Shown here one piece after another: positions 26,126-34,916 of a stretch of 64,000 nt of DNA; positions within the stretch are counted from its first letter, which is position 1; the number at the start of each line of letters is the position of its first letter. This DNA comes from Hyphomicrobiales bacterium (GTDB taxonomy: Bacteria > Pseudomonadota > Alphaproteobacteria > Rhizobiales > Methyloligellaceae): the NCBI GenBank assembly GCA_021775555.1, contig JAJFHP010000022.1, forward strand, positions 56,627-120,626. The letters run 5' to 3'. The position numbers were made by a program, and so were the translations under genes. The notes under the pieces are model-generated. The model was given only the letters and a program-made list of their open reading frames with translations, was not told where the DNA came from and made no database searches.

Positions 26126-26791
26126 ATGGCCGCTTACACTATCATTATTGTCGACGACCACCCGCTGTTCAGGGATGCGCTGCGCCAGACGCTAAGCGAC
26201 AAGTTCAGTGACCTTGTCATCACTGAAGCCGGATCTCTGGATGGGCTCTCAGGCGCACTTGAAGGAAAATCTGAAACTGATCTGGTGTTGCTTGATCTTG
26301 CGATGCCCGGTGTTAAGGGATTTTCCGGGTTGATGTATCTGCGTGCACAGTATCCCGAAATTCCCGTGGTCGTCGTGTCAGCCAATGAAGAACCTTCCGC
26401 CATACGCCGTTGTATCGAGTTCGGCGCATCGGGATTTATCCCCAAGTCACTGCCTGTGGAAACCATCCGCGAGGCTGTCCGGACCGTGCTGGAAGGTGGT
26501 GTGTGGACTCCGCCCGACCTTGATCTCGGTGATGTAGGCGATGACGAGACCACGGATCTAGTGGCCAGGCTGGCAACGCTCACCCCACAGCAGGTGCGCG
26601 TGTTGATGATGTTGAGTGAGGGCCTACTCAACAAGCAGATCGCCTACAAACTGAGTGTCTCAGAGGCGACGATCAAGGCCCATGTGTCGGCAATCCTGCA
26701 GAAACTCGGGGTCGACAGCCGCACCCAGGCGGTCATCGCCGTCAACAAAATTGAAGGCCAGGAGTGGCAGGGTTCTGTGGAACAATCCTGA
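26126..26791 (+). CDS. LuxR/NarL-family response regulator (CrbR-like)
   Basis: 221 aa: a receiver domain (acidic pocket IIIVDDHPLFRDAL, phosphoacceptor Asp in LVLLDLAMPG, PVVVVSAN, Lys in FIPKSLP) and a C-terminal LuxR HTH (LTPQQVRVLMMLSEGLLNKQIAYKLSVSEATIKAHVSAILQKLGVDSRTQAVI). This wording is characteristic of CrbR/ErdR-like regulators that control acetyl-CoA synthetase and acetate uptake. The start at 26126 gives MAAYTIIIVDDHP with AAAGGCCGAG upstream. It is divergent from the DUF4212-symporter operon and convergent with the hybrid kinase. Confidence 0.9.
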   Translation: MAAYTIIIVDDHPLFRDALRQTLSDKFSDLVITEAGSLDGLSGALEGKSETDLVLLDLAMPGVKGFSGLMYLRAQYPEIPVVVVSANEEPSAIRRCIEFGASGFIPKSLPVETIREAVRTVLEGGVWTPPDLDLGDVGDDETTDLVARLATLTPQQVRVLMMLSEGLLNKQIAYKLSVSEATIKAHVSAILQKLGVDSRTQAVIAVNKIEGQEWQGSVEQS

Positions 26792-26808
26792 CTGACCTAT
26801 TCTCGGGA

Positions 26809-29800
26809 TCATTCCGCCGCGGCCTGGCGAATGCGCGATTGCGCCATCACCGCCCTGAGGGCCGCCGGGCGCAGCGGTTTTCGTAACAGTTGCAAGCCTT
26901 CACTCCGGATCAGTTCCTGCACCTCGGGTGAGTGGTCCGCCGTTATCACCACAGCGGGAACCTCGTATCCCAGTTTGTCCCTGATTGCCCGAACCGCATC
27001 GAGACCGGTTTCCTCGTCGAGATGGTAGTCGGCGAGGATAATCTCAGGTGGTCTAGGTGAGGTGCGAATTTGCTCCAATGCTTGAGCGGTGTCTGTCGCC
27101 TTCAATACGGAACAATCCCAACCCGCCAGCAATGTTTGCATTCCCTCAAGAATGGCCGGTTCATTGTCGAGACACAGCACCTGGCACCCTGCGATTTTCC
27201 CCGCGCCTATGCGGGTCGGTGTTGTGCGTTGCGTGACGCGCGGTTCGGCCACGGGCAGCATGACTGAGAAGACCGAACCGCTCTGTGTCCGCGACTCGAG
27301 GTTCACCTTGTGTTTGAGAATACGGCCAATGCGCTCAACGATGGACAGGCCCAGGCCGAGGCCGTGCGTGCCGTCACTGTTTGTCGCCAGCCGCTGAAAT
27401 TCCTTGAAGATGAGTTTCTGCTTGTCTTTTGCGATACCGGGGCCAGTATCGAAAATCTGAACTTCAAGCTGCCTTTTTGGCCGACGCCGGCAACCGAGCA
27501 CTACCCGGCCGCTCTCGGTATATTTGATGGCGTTTGAAATGAGGTTTTGCAGGACACGGCGAAGCAGGCGCCTGTCGGAGCTCACCGACAGAGTTGACGG
27601 ATGCACCCTGAAATCGAGCCCTTTGTCCTTGGCGATGGGTTCAAATTCCAGTTTCAGCTGCATCAGCAATTCGGCCACCGGGAACACCGTGATTTCCGGC
27701 TTCATGGCGCCGGTATCAAGCCGCGAGATATCAAGCAGCGTGCCGAGAATTTCCTCGACCGCTTCCAGCGACGCGTCAACATTGCGGATAAGACGGCCAT
27801 CCTCTCCGCGCCGCTTGCGCTCAACAAGGCTGGTCGTGTAGAGACGCGCTGCGTTGAGGGGTTGCAGGATGTCATGACTGGCGGCAGCCAGGAATCGGGT
27901 CTTGCCCAGATTGGCATCGTCCGCCTTGGCCTTGGCCTTGGCAAGTTCGCGGTTCACCTTGGTGAGCTCAGCGGTGCGCTCGCGTACGCGCCGTTCGAGA
28001 TTTTCGTTCGCCCGGGCCAGGGCTTCCCCGGCTTCCATCCTGTCGGTGATATCAGTGAAGGTGGTCACGATGCCGCCCTGCGGCATGGAGTTGGTGCGCA
28101 CTTCGAGTACCTGGCCGGCGTCGCGCCGCCGTTCCTGGAAAGTCTCCTGGGTGATGATGAACTTGTTGATGCGGTTGGACACCAGGTCTTCAGTGTTGCC
28201 GGGTCCATAGTCTCCCCGCTCGGCGGAGTAGCGGATGATCTCATCGAGCGGCACGCCGACCCGGCCAAATTCTGAAGGCAGGTCGAGCACCTCGCGGAAT
28301 TGCCGGTTCCAGCAAATGAGCCGCATGTCCTTGTCATACACCGAGATGCCCTGGCGCACATGATCAAGTGCGGATTGCAGCAGGTCGCGATTGTACTGAA
28401 TGGCTTCAGATGCGTCATCGAGCAGCTTTTGCGCCGATTTGATGCCGACCGCGCGCCGACGCAGCAACAGCGAGAGCACGAGCCGCGACGATGCCGTACC
28501 AATGGCGCTCGCCAGCAGATGTTCGGTATATCGCAGCAGGTTGATGTCGGCTTCACCCTTGGGGTGCAGCTCTTCGGTCAGGTTCGAGGCGTATTCCTCG
28601 AAGGAGCGCCTGGCGCGTTCCTCGCCCACATATCTACCGGCGGTGTTCTGCAACTCTTCCACGGTGATCGACGTCCGCCACAGGCGGAATCCCGGTGTCT
28701 GTGGTCGCACCAGCTCATCTTGAATGAAAACATTTGCCTGCAACCGTTCGATCGGTTCTGGTTCCCTGAACAGGGACACGGTGACATAGGCCACCATGTT
28801 GAACATCAGGCTCCAGAATACGCCGTGGGGAATGGGTTCGAATTCAAGGTTAAACAGCATTTGAGGTCTTAGTAGACCAAGCCCGAACGGACCATGGATC
28901 AGGATATCGTTTGCGAGCCATCCTGAATTAACAAACGCGGGCAGAAGCAACGTATAGCCCCAGATTGTGAACCCCGCGAGAATACCGGCGATGGCGCCAC
29001 GGGCAGTTGCACGCCGCCAAACGAGACCACCGAAAAATGCAGGTGCGAATTGCGCGATTGCCGAGAAAGACAGCAATCCAATTGACGCAAGTGCAACCGT
29101 ATCGCCGATCATCCGGTAGAAAACATAGCCGAGGATCAGTATGGCGAAAATTGCCGAGCGGCGAATGTTGAGCAGCAGGGTGCTCAAATCTTCGCGTTCC
29201 GTCACATCGAGCAGACGACGGCGCAGCAGCAGCGGCACCACCAGATCGTTTGACACCATTATTGACAGTGCGACCGTTGCCACGATGACCATGGCAGTGG
29301 CGGCGGACAGCCCGCCGATAAAGGCCGCGAGGGTTACGAATTGGGCGCCCGCGGAAAGCGGCAGTGCGAGCACGAACATGTCGGCAGATATCTTGCCATC
29401 GGGAAAAGTGAGCAGTCCGGCCACGGCAATGGGCACCACGAATATATTGATGGCGATGAGATAGAGCGGGAACAGCCAAGCCGCCAGTCGGACCTCGTTC
29501 TCAGAGTTGTTTTCCACCACGGCCACATGAAACTGGCGCGGCAGGAGTATGATGCAAACCAGAGACAGGAAGGTGACGGAAATCCATGCACCACCATTGA
29601 AACCGCGATTGAACAGCTCATTAATTTCAGGGCTTTGTGCGGCTTGCTCAAGCAGGGGCCCAAGTCCCCCGAACATCTCGAAGGTGATGTAAGCGCCAAC
29701 CAGCAGAAAGGCCAGAATCTTGACGACGGATTCAGTCGCAATGGCCAGCATAAGGCCTTCCTGATGCTCGGTGGCGTCGATGTGGCGGGTGCCGAACAGG

Positions 29801-30336
29801 ATTGCGAAAATCGCCATCAGGACGGCCACTATGAAGGCGATGTCTCCGAGTGGGGATTCGAGAAGCGAAAAATTGTGGCCGGTGCCAACGGGACCAATCA
29901 GGGTCGTGACTGACTCCGACACCGCTTTGAGTTGCAGTGCGATGTAGGGCAGCGTGCCAGCCACCGCGATCACCGTGACGATGGCGGCGAGTGATGAATT
30001 CTTGCCATACCGTGCGGCGATGAAATCAGCGATCGAGGTAATATTCTGGGTCTTGGACAGGCGGATGATGCGAATAACGAGTGGCCAGCCGACCGCGAAC
30101 ATGATGATCGGCCCCAGATAGACCGGAATAAAATTGAACCCGGTGGTGGCCGACAGCCCGACGGAACCGAAAAATGTCCAGGATGTGCAGTATGCCGCCA
30201 GCGACAAAGCGTAAATGGCCGGGCGCCCTCTGCTCGACATTTCGGGCCGGGCCTGCCGATCGCCGAAATAGGCCACTGCGAACAGGAACCCGAGATAGGC
30301 CAAGGCTGCCGTTATGATGATCCAGCCGTCAATCAT
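26809..30336 (-). CDS. Hybrid histidine kinase with sodium:solute symporter sensor domain (CrbS-like)
   Basis: 1175 aa: N-terminal SSS-family membrane domain of about 13 helices (1 to about 490), a PAS-type region (about 650-760, YDKDMRLICWNRQFREVLDLPSEF), a short coiled coil, HisKA with the phospho-His in AAASHDILQPLNAARLYT (about 817), HATPase_c with LQNLISNAIKYTESG and DTGPGIAKDKQ (about 925-1010) and a C-terminal receiver with ILADYHLDEETG (about 1050-1165). This is the CrbS-type architecture, a kinase that seems to sense via its own transporter domain and controls the acetate switch with CrbR. The response regulator and an SSS/DUF4212 uptake system adjoin. About one kilobase of the plus-strand track ORFs here are shadows. 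Confidence 0.93.
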   Translation of the reverse strand: MIDGWIIITAALAYLGFLFAVAYFGDRQARPEMSSRGRPAIYALSLAAYCTSWTFFGSVGLSATTGFNFIPVYLGPIIMFAVGWPLVIRIIRLSKTQNITSIADFIAARYGKNSSLAAIVTVIAVAGTLPYIALQLKAVSESVTTLIGPVGTGHNFSLLESPLGDIAFIVAVLMAIFAILFGTRHIDATEHQEGLMLAIATESVVKILAFLLVGAYITFEMFGGLGPLLEQAAQSPEINELFNRGFNGGAWISVTFLSLVCIILLPRQFHVAVVENNSENEVRLAAWLFPLYLIAINIFVVPIAVAGLLTFPDGKISADMFVLALPLSAGAQFVTLAAFIGGLSAATAMVIVATVALSIMVSNDLVVPLLLRRRLLDVTEREDLSTLLLNIRRSAIFAILILGYVFYRMIGDTVALASIGLLSFSAIAQFAPAFFGGLVWRRATARGAIAGILAGFTIWGYTLLLPAFVNSGWLANDILIHGPFGLGLLRPQMLFNLEFEPIPHGVFWSLMFNMVAYVTVSLFREPEPIERLQANVFIQDELVRPQTPGFRLWRTSITVEELQNTAGRYVGEERARRSFEEYASNLTEELHPKGEADINLLRYTEHLLASAIGTASSRLVLSLLLRRRAVGIKSAQKLLDDASEAIQYNRDLLQSALDHVRQGISVYDKDMRLICWNRQFREVLDLPSEFGRVGVPLDEIIRYSAERGDYGPGNTEDLVSNRINKFIITQETFQERRRDAGQVLEVRTNSMPQGGIVTTFTDITDRMEAGEALARANENLERRVRERTAELTKVNRELAKAKAKADDANLGKTRFLAAASHDILQPLNAARLYTTSLVERKRRGEDGRLIRNVDASLEAVEEILGTLLDISRLDTGAMKPEITVFPVAELLMQLKLEFEPIAKDKGLDFRVHPSTLSVSSDRRLLRRVLQNLISNAIKYTESGRVVLGCRRRPKRQLEVQIFDTGPGIAKDKQKLIFKEFQRLATNSDGTHGLGLGLSIVERIGRILKHKVNLESRTQSGSVFSVMLPVAEPRVTQRTTPTRIGAGKIAGCQVLCLDNEPAILEGMQTLLAGWDCSVLKATDTAQALEQIRTSPRPPEIILADYHLDEETGLDAVRAIRDKLGYEVPAVVITADHSPEVQELIRSEGLQLLRKPLRPAALRAVMAQSRIRQAAAE

Positions 30337-30586
30337 GCGCGTTCATACTTACCTGTTTGTCCCTCACGCAGGCGTACTGCGAGGGAATTCAAGGATTGAA
30401 TAAAGCTTACAGGCTGTTAAAGCCGGGGGCGAGTCTTGAGAGTTGCGCTTGGTTTACGGGCCGGGACATGGAAGACGCCCAGATACCGCGAATAGGCATA
30501 TCAATTCGGGGTTGTAAAAGCGTTTTGACAACACGCCGATTGGCGGCTAAAGCCGGAGATGATTTGAGAAAAGGGAGGGACTTTCC

Positions 30587-31003
30587 ATGCTCAAGGAATT
30601 CAAGGAATTCGCCATGCGCGGCAATGTTGTCGACATGGCCGTCGGCATTGTCATTGGTGCCGCATTTACCTCGATCGTCAAATCGTTCGTTGGCGACATT
30701 ATGATGCCGGTGATCGGCCTGTTGACTGGCGGGGTCGATTTTTCGGATGTTTTTATCACTTTGAGCGGGGGACAATTCGATACCCTCAAGGCGGCCAAGG
30801 ATGCTGGTGCGGTGACGCTGAATGTCGGGCTTTTCCTTAATGCCGTCATTGCCTTCATCATTGTTGCATTTGCGCTGTTCCTGCTCATCAAAGGCATGAA
30901 CCAGATGAAGCGCAAACAGGAGGAGAAACCTGAAGATGCTCCCCCGCCGCCGCGCGAGGTGCAGTTACTGGAAGAAATCCGCGACGCGCTGGTGAAGAAA
31001 TAA
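30587..31003 (+). CDS. mscL: Large-conductance mechanosensitive channel MscL
   Basis: 138-residue homopentameric inner-membrane channel that opens on membrane tension after osmotic downshift. Signature stretches: [46 protein letters not shown] (first helix) and [28 protein letters not shown] (second helix), with a short charged C-terminal helix ([14 protein letters not shown]). A GGGAGGG ribosome-binding site precedes the ATG. Single gene, divergent from the kinase. Confidence 0.97.
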   Translation: MLKEFKEFAMRGNVVDMAVGIVIGAAFTSIVKSFVGDIMMPVIGLLTGGVDFSDVFITLSGGQFDTLKAAKDAGAVTLNVGLFLNAVIAFIIVAFALFLLIKGMNQMKRKQEEKPEDAPPPPREVQLLEEIRDALVKK

Positions 31004-31098
31004 AGATAGGGTGGTCCCGTTTGGCCTGAAAGGCTGGAGCCTGGCGCTGAACTGCCATTACAAATTTCATGCTGTCGTGGTTTTCAACTCCTCGACTT

Positions 31099-31962
31099 CT
31101 ATTCGGCGAGCCGGCCAGGTGTTTGGCGAACATATCCAGATCCTCCAACGGTGAAATGATTGATCCCGAGATTGGCCTGCAGCGTGCCTCCATCGATGAG
31201 CCGGACCTTGTTCGTCGCGTAGCTCAAACGATATTCGCTGAAAATTGAGCCAGGCCTTGCGAAGCGGTATTCGACACCGACGAAAGCGTGAAATGCAAAC
31301 CCGGCCCACTGGTAGGAGGAGGTTTTTTGAGAAGCTCCATCCTGGCGCTGAACTTCCGCATGCGGCAAAGATAAACCGGCCCCGATCCCGAAATAGGGCA
31401 TAACCCGCCCGAAAAACGGCATCCGGTATATGACGCTGCCTGTCAGCAAATTGAGTCCATCTGTGAACTCAAGACGCCGGAACGTGGCAGAGGCCGGTTC
31501 TTTTTCAGGCACAAGACTGCCATCACGCGTCCCTGACTGGCGCACAATTCGATCCCGGTCAGCTACAACCTTGACGTAGGCAAGATCAGCCATGACACCC
31601 AGCGAACTCCTGAGCGGGAGCCACCATGTTCCACGGAAACCGTGATATGGCGGCATCTTTGCGGCTTCAGAGTTCCAGCTGACATCTTCGAGCAGCATGT
31701 CCGTGCCGTTGGGCTGTTGCAGGATGACATTGCTGTTGCGCGCAACGGAATATCCGCCATACACGCTGCCCGCGATATCTGGAACATCAGATCCTGTCCT
31801 GAATATTCCTGAGAACAGGCCGGTCAGCCCTGTGCGGGCCTTGCCTTCACCGTCATGACTGTCATGGCCCGGGCCTACAATCAGTACACCTGCCGAAACC
31901 ACGATCAACATGATACCGGCCAGTGATGCGGTGCTTGCTTCAAAGCGATCTACAACACGCAC
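31099..31962 (-). CDS. Outer-membrane beta-barrel protein, candidate lipid A oxidase (LpxQ-like)
   Basis: 287 aa with an N-terminal membrane segment (LAGIMLIVVSAGVLIVG) and an 8-stranded barrel look: alternating polar/apolar stretches and a terminal aromatic-rich strand. The SVYGGYSVARNSNVILQQP...MPPYHGFRGTWWLPLRSSLGVMADLAYVKV stretch resembles the 'GxQtAPHSxV...PPYYGIRATWW' signature I recall for the LpxQ lipid A oxidase family of rhizobia and roseobacters. Its place 40 bases downstream of the lpxXL operon supports a lipid A role. LpxQ converts the proximal glucosamine of lipid A to aminogluconate with O2. I rate this a good but unproven assignment; a generic porin-like barrel is the alternative. 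Confidence 0.6.
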   Translation of the reverse strand: MRVVDRFEASTASLAGIMLIVVSAGVLIVGPGHDSHDGEGKARTGLTGLFSGIFRTGSDVPDIAGSVYGGYSVARNSNVILQQPNGTDMLLEDVSWNSEAAKMPPYHGFRGTWWLPLRSSLGVMADLAYVKVVADRDRIVRQSGTRDGSLVPEKEPASATFRRLEFTDGLNLLTGSVIYRMPFFGRVMPYFGIGAGLSLPHAEVQRQDGASQKTSSYQWAGFAFHAFVGVEYRFARPGSIFSEYRLSYATNKVRLIDGGTLQANLGINHFTVGGSGYVRQTPGRLAE

Positions 31963-32001
31963 GGAAATTCAATCCTCTCGTCAGGGCACTATCAATTCAT
32001 A

Positions 32002-33015
32002 TCAGTGCATGTTTTCCGGCTGCTGCATTTTCAATTCGGGCGTCATGTCAGAAAACCGGGTTTTTTTACCAAAGCGCCAGCGCCGGTGAAACCATATCCA
32101 CTGTTCGGGATATTCGCGTATCCAGGATTCCACGATGTTCTGAATCACTGCCGTTGTCTTGGTGACATGGATATGCCCTTCCGCATCCCGAGGTAAATTG
32201 ATGGGGTCGGTGATCTCTAGACGGAAACGGTGGTTCGGTAATCGTATCGCACGTGCACCATAGACGGTGCAGTCATATTGCCGTGCCAGTTTGGCAATAA
32301 GTGGATTTGATTCCACCAGGTGGCCAAAAAAGGGAACCAGCACGCCCCCCTTGTATCTCTGATCCGCGAGCAGTCCGACACGACCACCCCGTTCCAGCGT
32401 GGCCGCAAGCTCGAATAGAGAACCATTGCCTGAAGGTACCAGGGGCCCCATGAGTTTTGATCGTGCCTTGATCAGAGAGTTTGCGAAGAACTGGTTGTTT
32501 GGCGCTCGAAACATGGACGTCACGTCGAGGCCGTTTTTCGCGGCACATATTGAGAGCAGTTCCCAATTCGCCATGTGGCTGGTGAAAATGATCGCGGGCT
32601 TTTTCTGGTCACGCAGCCTGATGAAATTTTCCTCGCCTCTGACCTCTATATTGCCAGCCTCCAGATCGTCAGGATCATAGCTGAAGACCTGATCCAGATA
32701 GGCGTATTCCAACCCTGTACGGGCCAGATTGTCCCAGCTCCCACGAAGAATCTCCAATCGCTCTTCCCTCGTTTTTTCAGGGAAAGCCCTTTCCAGGTTT
32801 TTCATGGCTGTTCTGTAGCGCGGCAAAACAAAAGTTGATGCGCGCAGCACCTTCCCGGCAAGATCAATACTCGTGTCATGAGGAAACAGCCGAAGGACTT
32901 TCAGGCAAGCGCTGGCAATTGCCGCCAGCGACCAGTCGGCAATCAGGGGTGCAAGATGTCTATTACCGCGCCGCACCGCTTCAGCCCTTAATATCCGCAG
33001 TGCTGCCTGCGGCAT
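32002..33015 (-). CDS. lpxXL: Very-long-chain acyltransferase to lipid A (LpxXL, LpxL/HtrB family)
   Basis: 337-residue membrane-associated acyltransferase of the LpxL/M family. The catalytic H-x4-E is in TSHMANWELLSICAAKNG; other family segments are YRTAMKNLERAFPEKTREER, EVRGEENF, SNPLIAKLARQYDCTVYGARAIRL and the C-terminal YPEQWIWFHRRWRFGK. As the last gene of the acpXL operon it is expected to transfer the 26-28-carbon hydroxy acyl chain from AcpXL to lipid A. The length is about 25-30 residues above E. coli LpxL. Start is the track ATG/alternative at 33015; not tested. Confidence 0.9.
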   Translation of the reverse strand: MPQAALRILRAEAVRRGNRHLAPLIADWSLAAIASACLKVLRLFPHDTSIDLAGKVLRASTFVLPRYRTAMKNLERAFPEKTREERLEILRGSWDNLARTGLEYAYLDQVFSYDPDDLEAGNIEVRGEENFIRLRDQKKPAIIFTSHMANWELLSICAAKNGLDVTSMFRAPNNQFFANSLIKARSKLMGPLVPSGNGSLFELAATLERGGRVGLLADQRYKGGVLVPFFGHLVESNPLIAKLARQYDCTVYGARAIRLPNHRFRLEITDPINLPRDAEGHIHVTKTTAVIQNIVESWIREYPEQWIWFHRRWRFGKKTRFSDMTPELKMQQPENMH

Positions 33016-33057
33016 ATGTAAAGAAGCGATCGGAAGCTTGGTGCATGTCTGCTTGTC

Positions 33058-34137
33058 TCACAGGGTCACCAGGAATTTGCCGAAGACCTGCCTGTCTCTC
33101 AGCCGCTTCAGACCTGTTTCCAGATCATCAAGTTCCAGCACCGTATCAATGACCGGCTTGATGGTTCCCGCGGCCAGCTTTTCCAGTGCGTCTGAAACAT
33201 TTCGCTTCGAGCATCCGAAACTGCCGAACAACCGAAGTTGCTGCTGGAACAGCTGGTAGAGATTGGTTTCTGCCGTGACACCTGTCGTCGAACCACAGGT
33301 GACCAGCCGGCCTCCTTTGCGCAGGCTAAACAGGCTGCCTGCCCAGGTGTCGGCCCCAACATGTTCGAAAACAACATCCACGCCCTTCTTGTTGGTGAGC
33401 TTGCGGACAACACCCTCAAAGCGATCCTCCCGGTAATTGATTGCGTGATCGGCGCCAAGCTCAAGCGCCTTTTGCGCCTTCTCATCGCTGCCTACGGTTG
33501 TGATAACGCTGGCCCCAACGGCTTTTGCCATCTGTATGGCAGCCGTGCCGATACCGCTACCACCTGCCTGAATGAGGATCGTTTCGCCGCGTTCCAGTTT
33601 GGCATTGTCGAACAGCATATGCTCAACAGTGCCGAAGGTAACCGGAGCGCAGGCGGCAGTGACCGCATCGACACCGTCAGGCACGGGAATGGCGAGACGC
33701 GCCGGCATGTTCACCAGCTCCTGGGCAAAACCGTCAATGTGAAATCCGTGTATGCCCCCGACATCTTCGCAGAGATTATCCTTGCCTGCCCGGCAAGCCA
33801 CGCATGTATTACAGGTCTCTGCACCATAGAGGGCGACGAGTTGACCTGCCCCGAGCCTTTTTACACCGCTTCCGGTAGCTACGATTTCACCGGCGGCTTC
33901 GACACCGATGGTGATTGGCAATTTCCTGCGCGCGAAAGCCATGCCGCGCCATCCCCACACGTCGATATGGTTCAGGGCAACAGCCCTGATCCGAACCTGC
34001 ACCTCGTCTTCACCAGGCGGTGGAGGCGGGTCTAAGTGTACGATCCGGATGTCCTGCTCGGCCTGGAGCTGAAGAGCACGCATAGACTTTGCTGATCCTT
34101 GGGAAACCTTTTCAGGACGAATGAGGGTGTCAGCCAT
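33058..34137 (-). CDS. Zinc-binding dehydrogenase of the acpXL operon (AdhXL-type)
   Basis: 359-residue medium-chain dehydrogenase/reductase: GroES-like N-terminal domain and a Rossmann domain with GGSGIGTAAIQMAKAVGASVITT. The structural-zinc cysteines are present (CNTCVACRAGKDNLC), but the catalytic zinc ligands look replaced (ALNHIDVWGWRG and GVEAAGE lack the usual C and HE), so it is probably a quinone/enoyl-reductase-like member. In the rhizobial acpXL locus an alcohol dehydrogenase occupies this position and is thought to serve as the enoyl reductase or in omega-1 oxidation of the long chain. The ATG overlaps the preceding SDR stop by eight bases. Confidence 0.88.
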   Translation of the reverse strand: MADTLIRPEKVSQGSAKSMRALQLQAEQDIRIVHLDPPPPPGEDEVQVRIRAVALNHIDVWGWRGMAFARRKLPITIGVEAAGEIVATGSGVKRLGAGQLVALYGAETCNTCVACRAGKDNLCEDVGGIHGFHIDGFAQELVNMPARLAIPVPDGVDAVTAACAPVTFGTVEHMLFDNAKLERGETILIQAGGSGIGTAAIQMAKAVGASVITTVGSDEKAQKALELGADHAINYREDRFEGVVRKLTNKKGVDVVFEHVGADTWAGSLFSLRKGGRLVTCGSTTGVTAETNLYQLFQQQLRLFGSFGCSKRNVSDALEKLAAGTIKPVIDTVLELDDLETGLKRLRDRQVFGKFLVTL

Positions 34138-34894
34138 GGAGTGTCATCCCCGCACTCATTCCGCCATCAATGGGGAGAATGCTTCCCGTAATATATTTGG
34201 CCGCAGGCGACATGATATGGCTCACCAGCGCTGCAACCTCGAAAGGCACTGCGAACCGGCCGATGGGTATCTGTTTTTCCATCTGCTCGCGGTGGTCCGC
34301 ATAGGCTGACATCATTTCCGTATCGACATAGCCGGGTGCGATGAAGTTTGCGGTTACGCCCTTGCGGGCCAACTCAACCGCAACCGTGCGTAAATAGCTG
34401 AGCATCGCACCCTTGGTTGCCGCGTAGACCGAGTTGCCTGGCATGGCATGGAGAGCGGCCATTGAGCCAATGCCGACAATCCGGCCGGAGCGCGCCCGCA
34501 TCATTGGACGGATGGCGCCGGTGACCAGTCTCGTCAAGGACCAGAAATTGACCTGCATTGTCTTTTCCGCCTCGTCTTGGTCAATCATTGCAGCAAGCGC
34601 GTCACAGGACTGGCCGGCATTGTGCACCAGGCCGTAAAGCGTATCGGTTTCCGACAGGCGCTCTGTGAGTTCGTCAACCTGAACGCGATTGGCAAGATCA
34701 AGGTGACAGGTGCTGAATTCCTGCCCAGGCCAGTTCGATCTCAATTCGACAAGCAAGGCTTCAGCTTCATCAAGCGAATTCCGATAGGTGAAATTGATAT
34801 CAAATCCGGCCTCGGCAAGGGCGCAGACAATCTGCCGGCCAATGCCCCGGCTTCCCCCGGTAACGGCTACCAGCATGGAGCGCTCCTCAACCAC
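34130..34894 (-). CDS. Short-chain dehydrogenase, FabG-type
   Basis: 254-residue SDR with the cofactor motif AVTGGSRGIGRQI, the structural NAG in LVHNAGQS, catalytic Ser in VGIGSMAALHA and Tyr-x3-Lys in YAATKGAMLS, and the typical ITGSILPIDGGMSAG C-terminus. It is most likely the 3-oxoacyl-ACP reductase for long-chain elongation, sitting between fabF1XL and the adh. The best-known rhizobial acpXL operon has only six genes without this SDR, so it is an additional step supply here (also seen in some relatives). Overlaps adh and lies 22 bases from fabF1XL. Confidence 0.9.
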   Translation of the reverse strand: MVEERSMLVAVTGGSRGIGRQIVCALAEAGFDINFTYRNSLDEAEALLVELRSNWPGQEFSTCHLDLANRVQVDELTERLSETDTLYGLVHNAGQSCDALAAMIDQDEAEKTMQVNFWSLTRLVTGAIRPMMRARSGRIVGIGSMAALHAMPGNSVYAATKGAMLSYLRTVAVELARKGVTANFIAPGYVDTEMMSAYADHREQMEKQIPIGRFAVPFEVAALVSHIMSPAAKYITGSILPIDGGMSAGMTLHG

Positions 34895-34916
34895 TTTTCA
34901 CCTCACTCATAAAAAT

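Noticed and set aside
27601-28275. 224-aa plus-strand ORF opposite the hybrid kinase
   Set aside because: The minus frame has uninterrupted HisKA/HATPase motifs; this frame is antisense noise.
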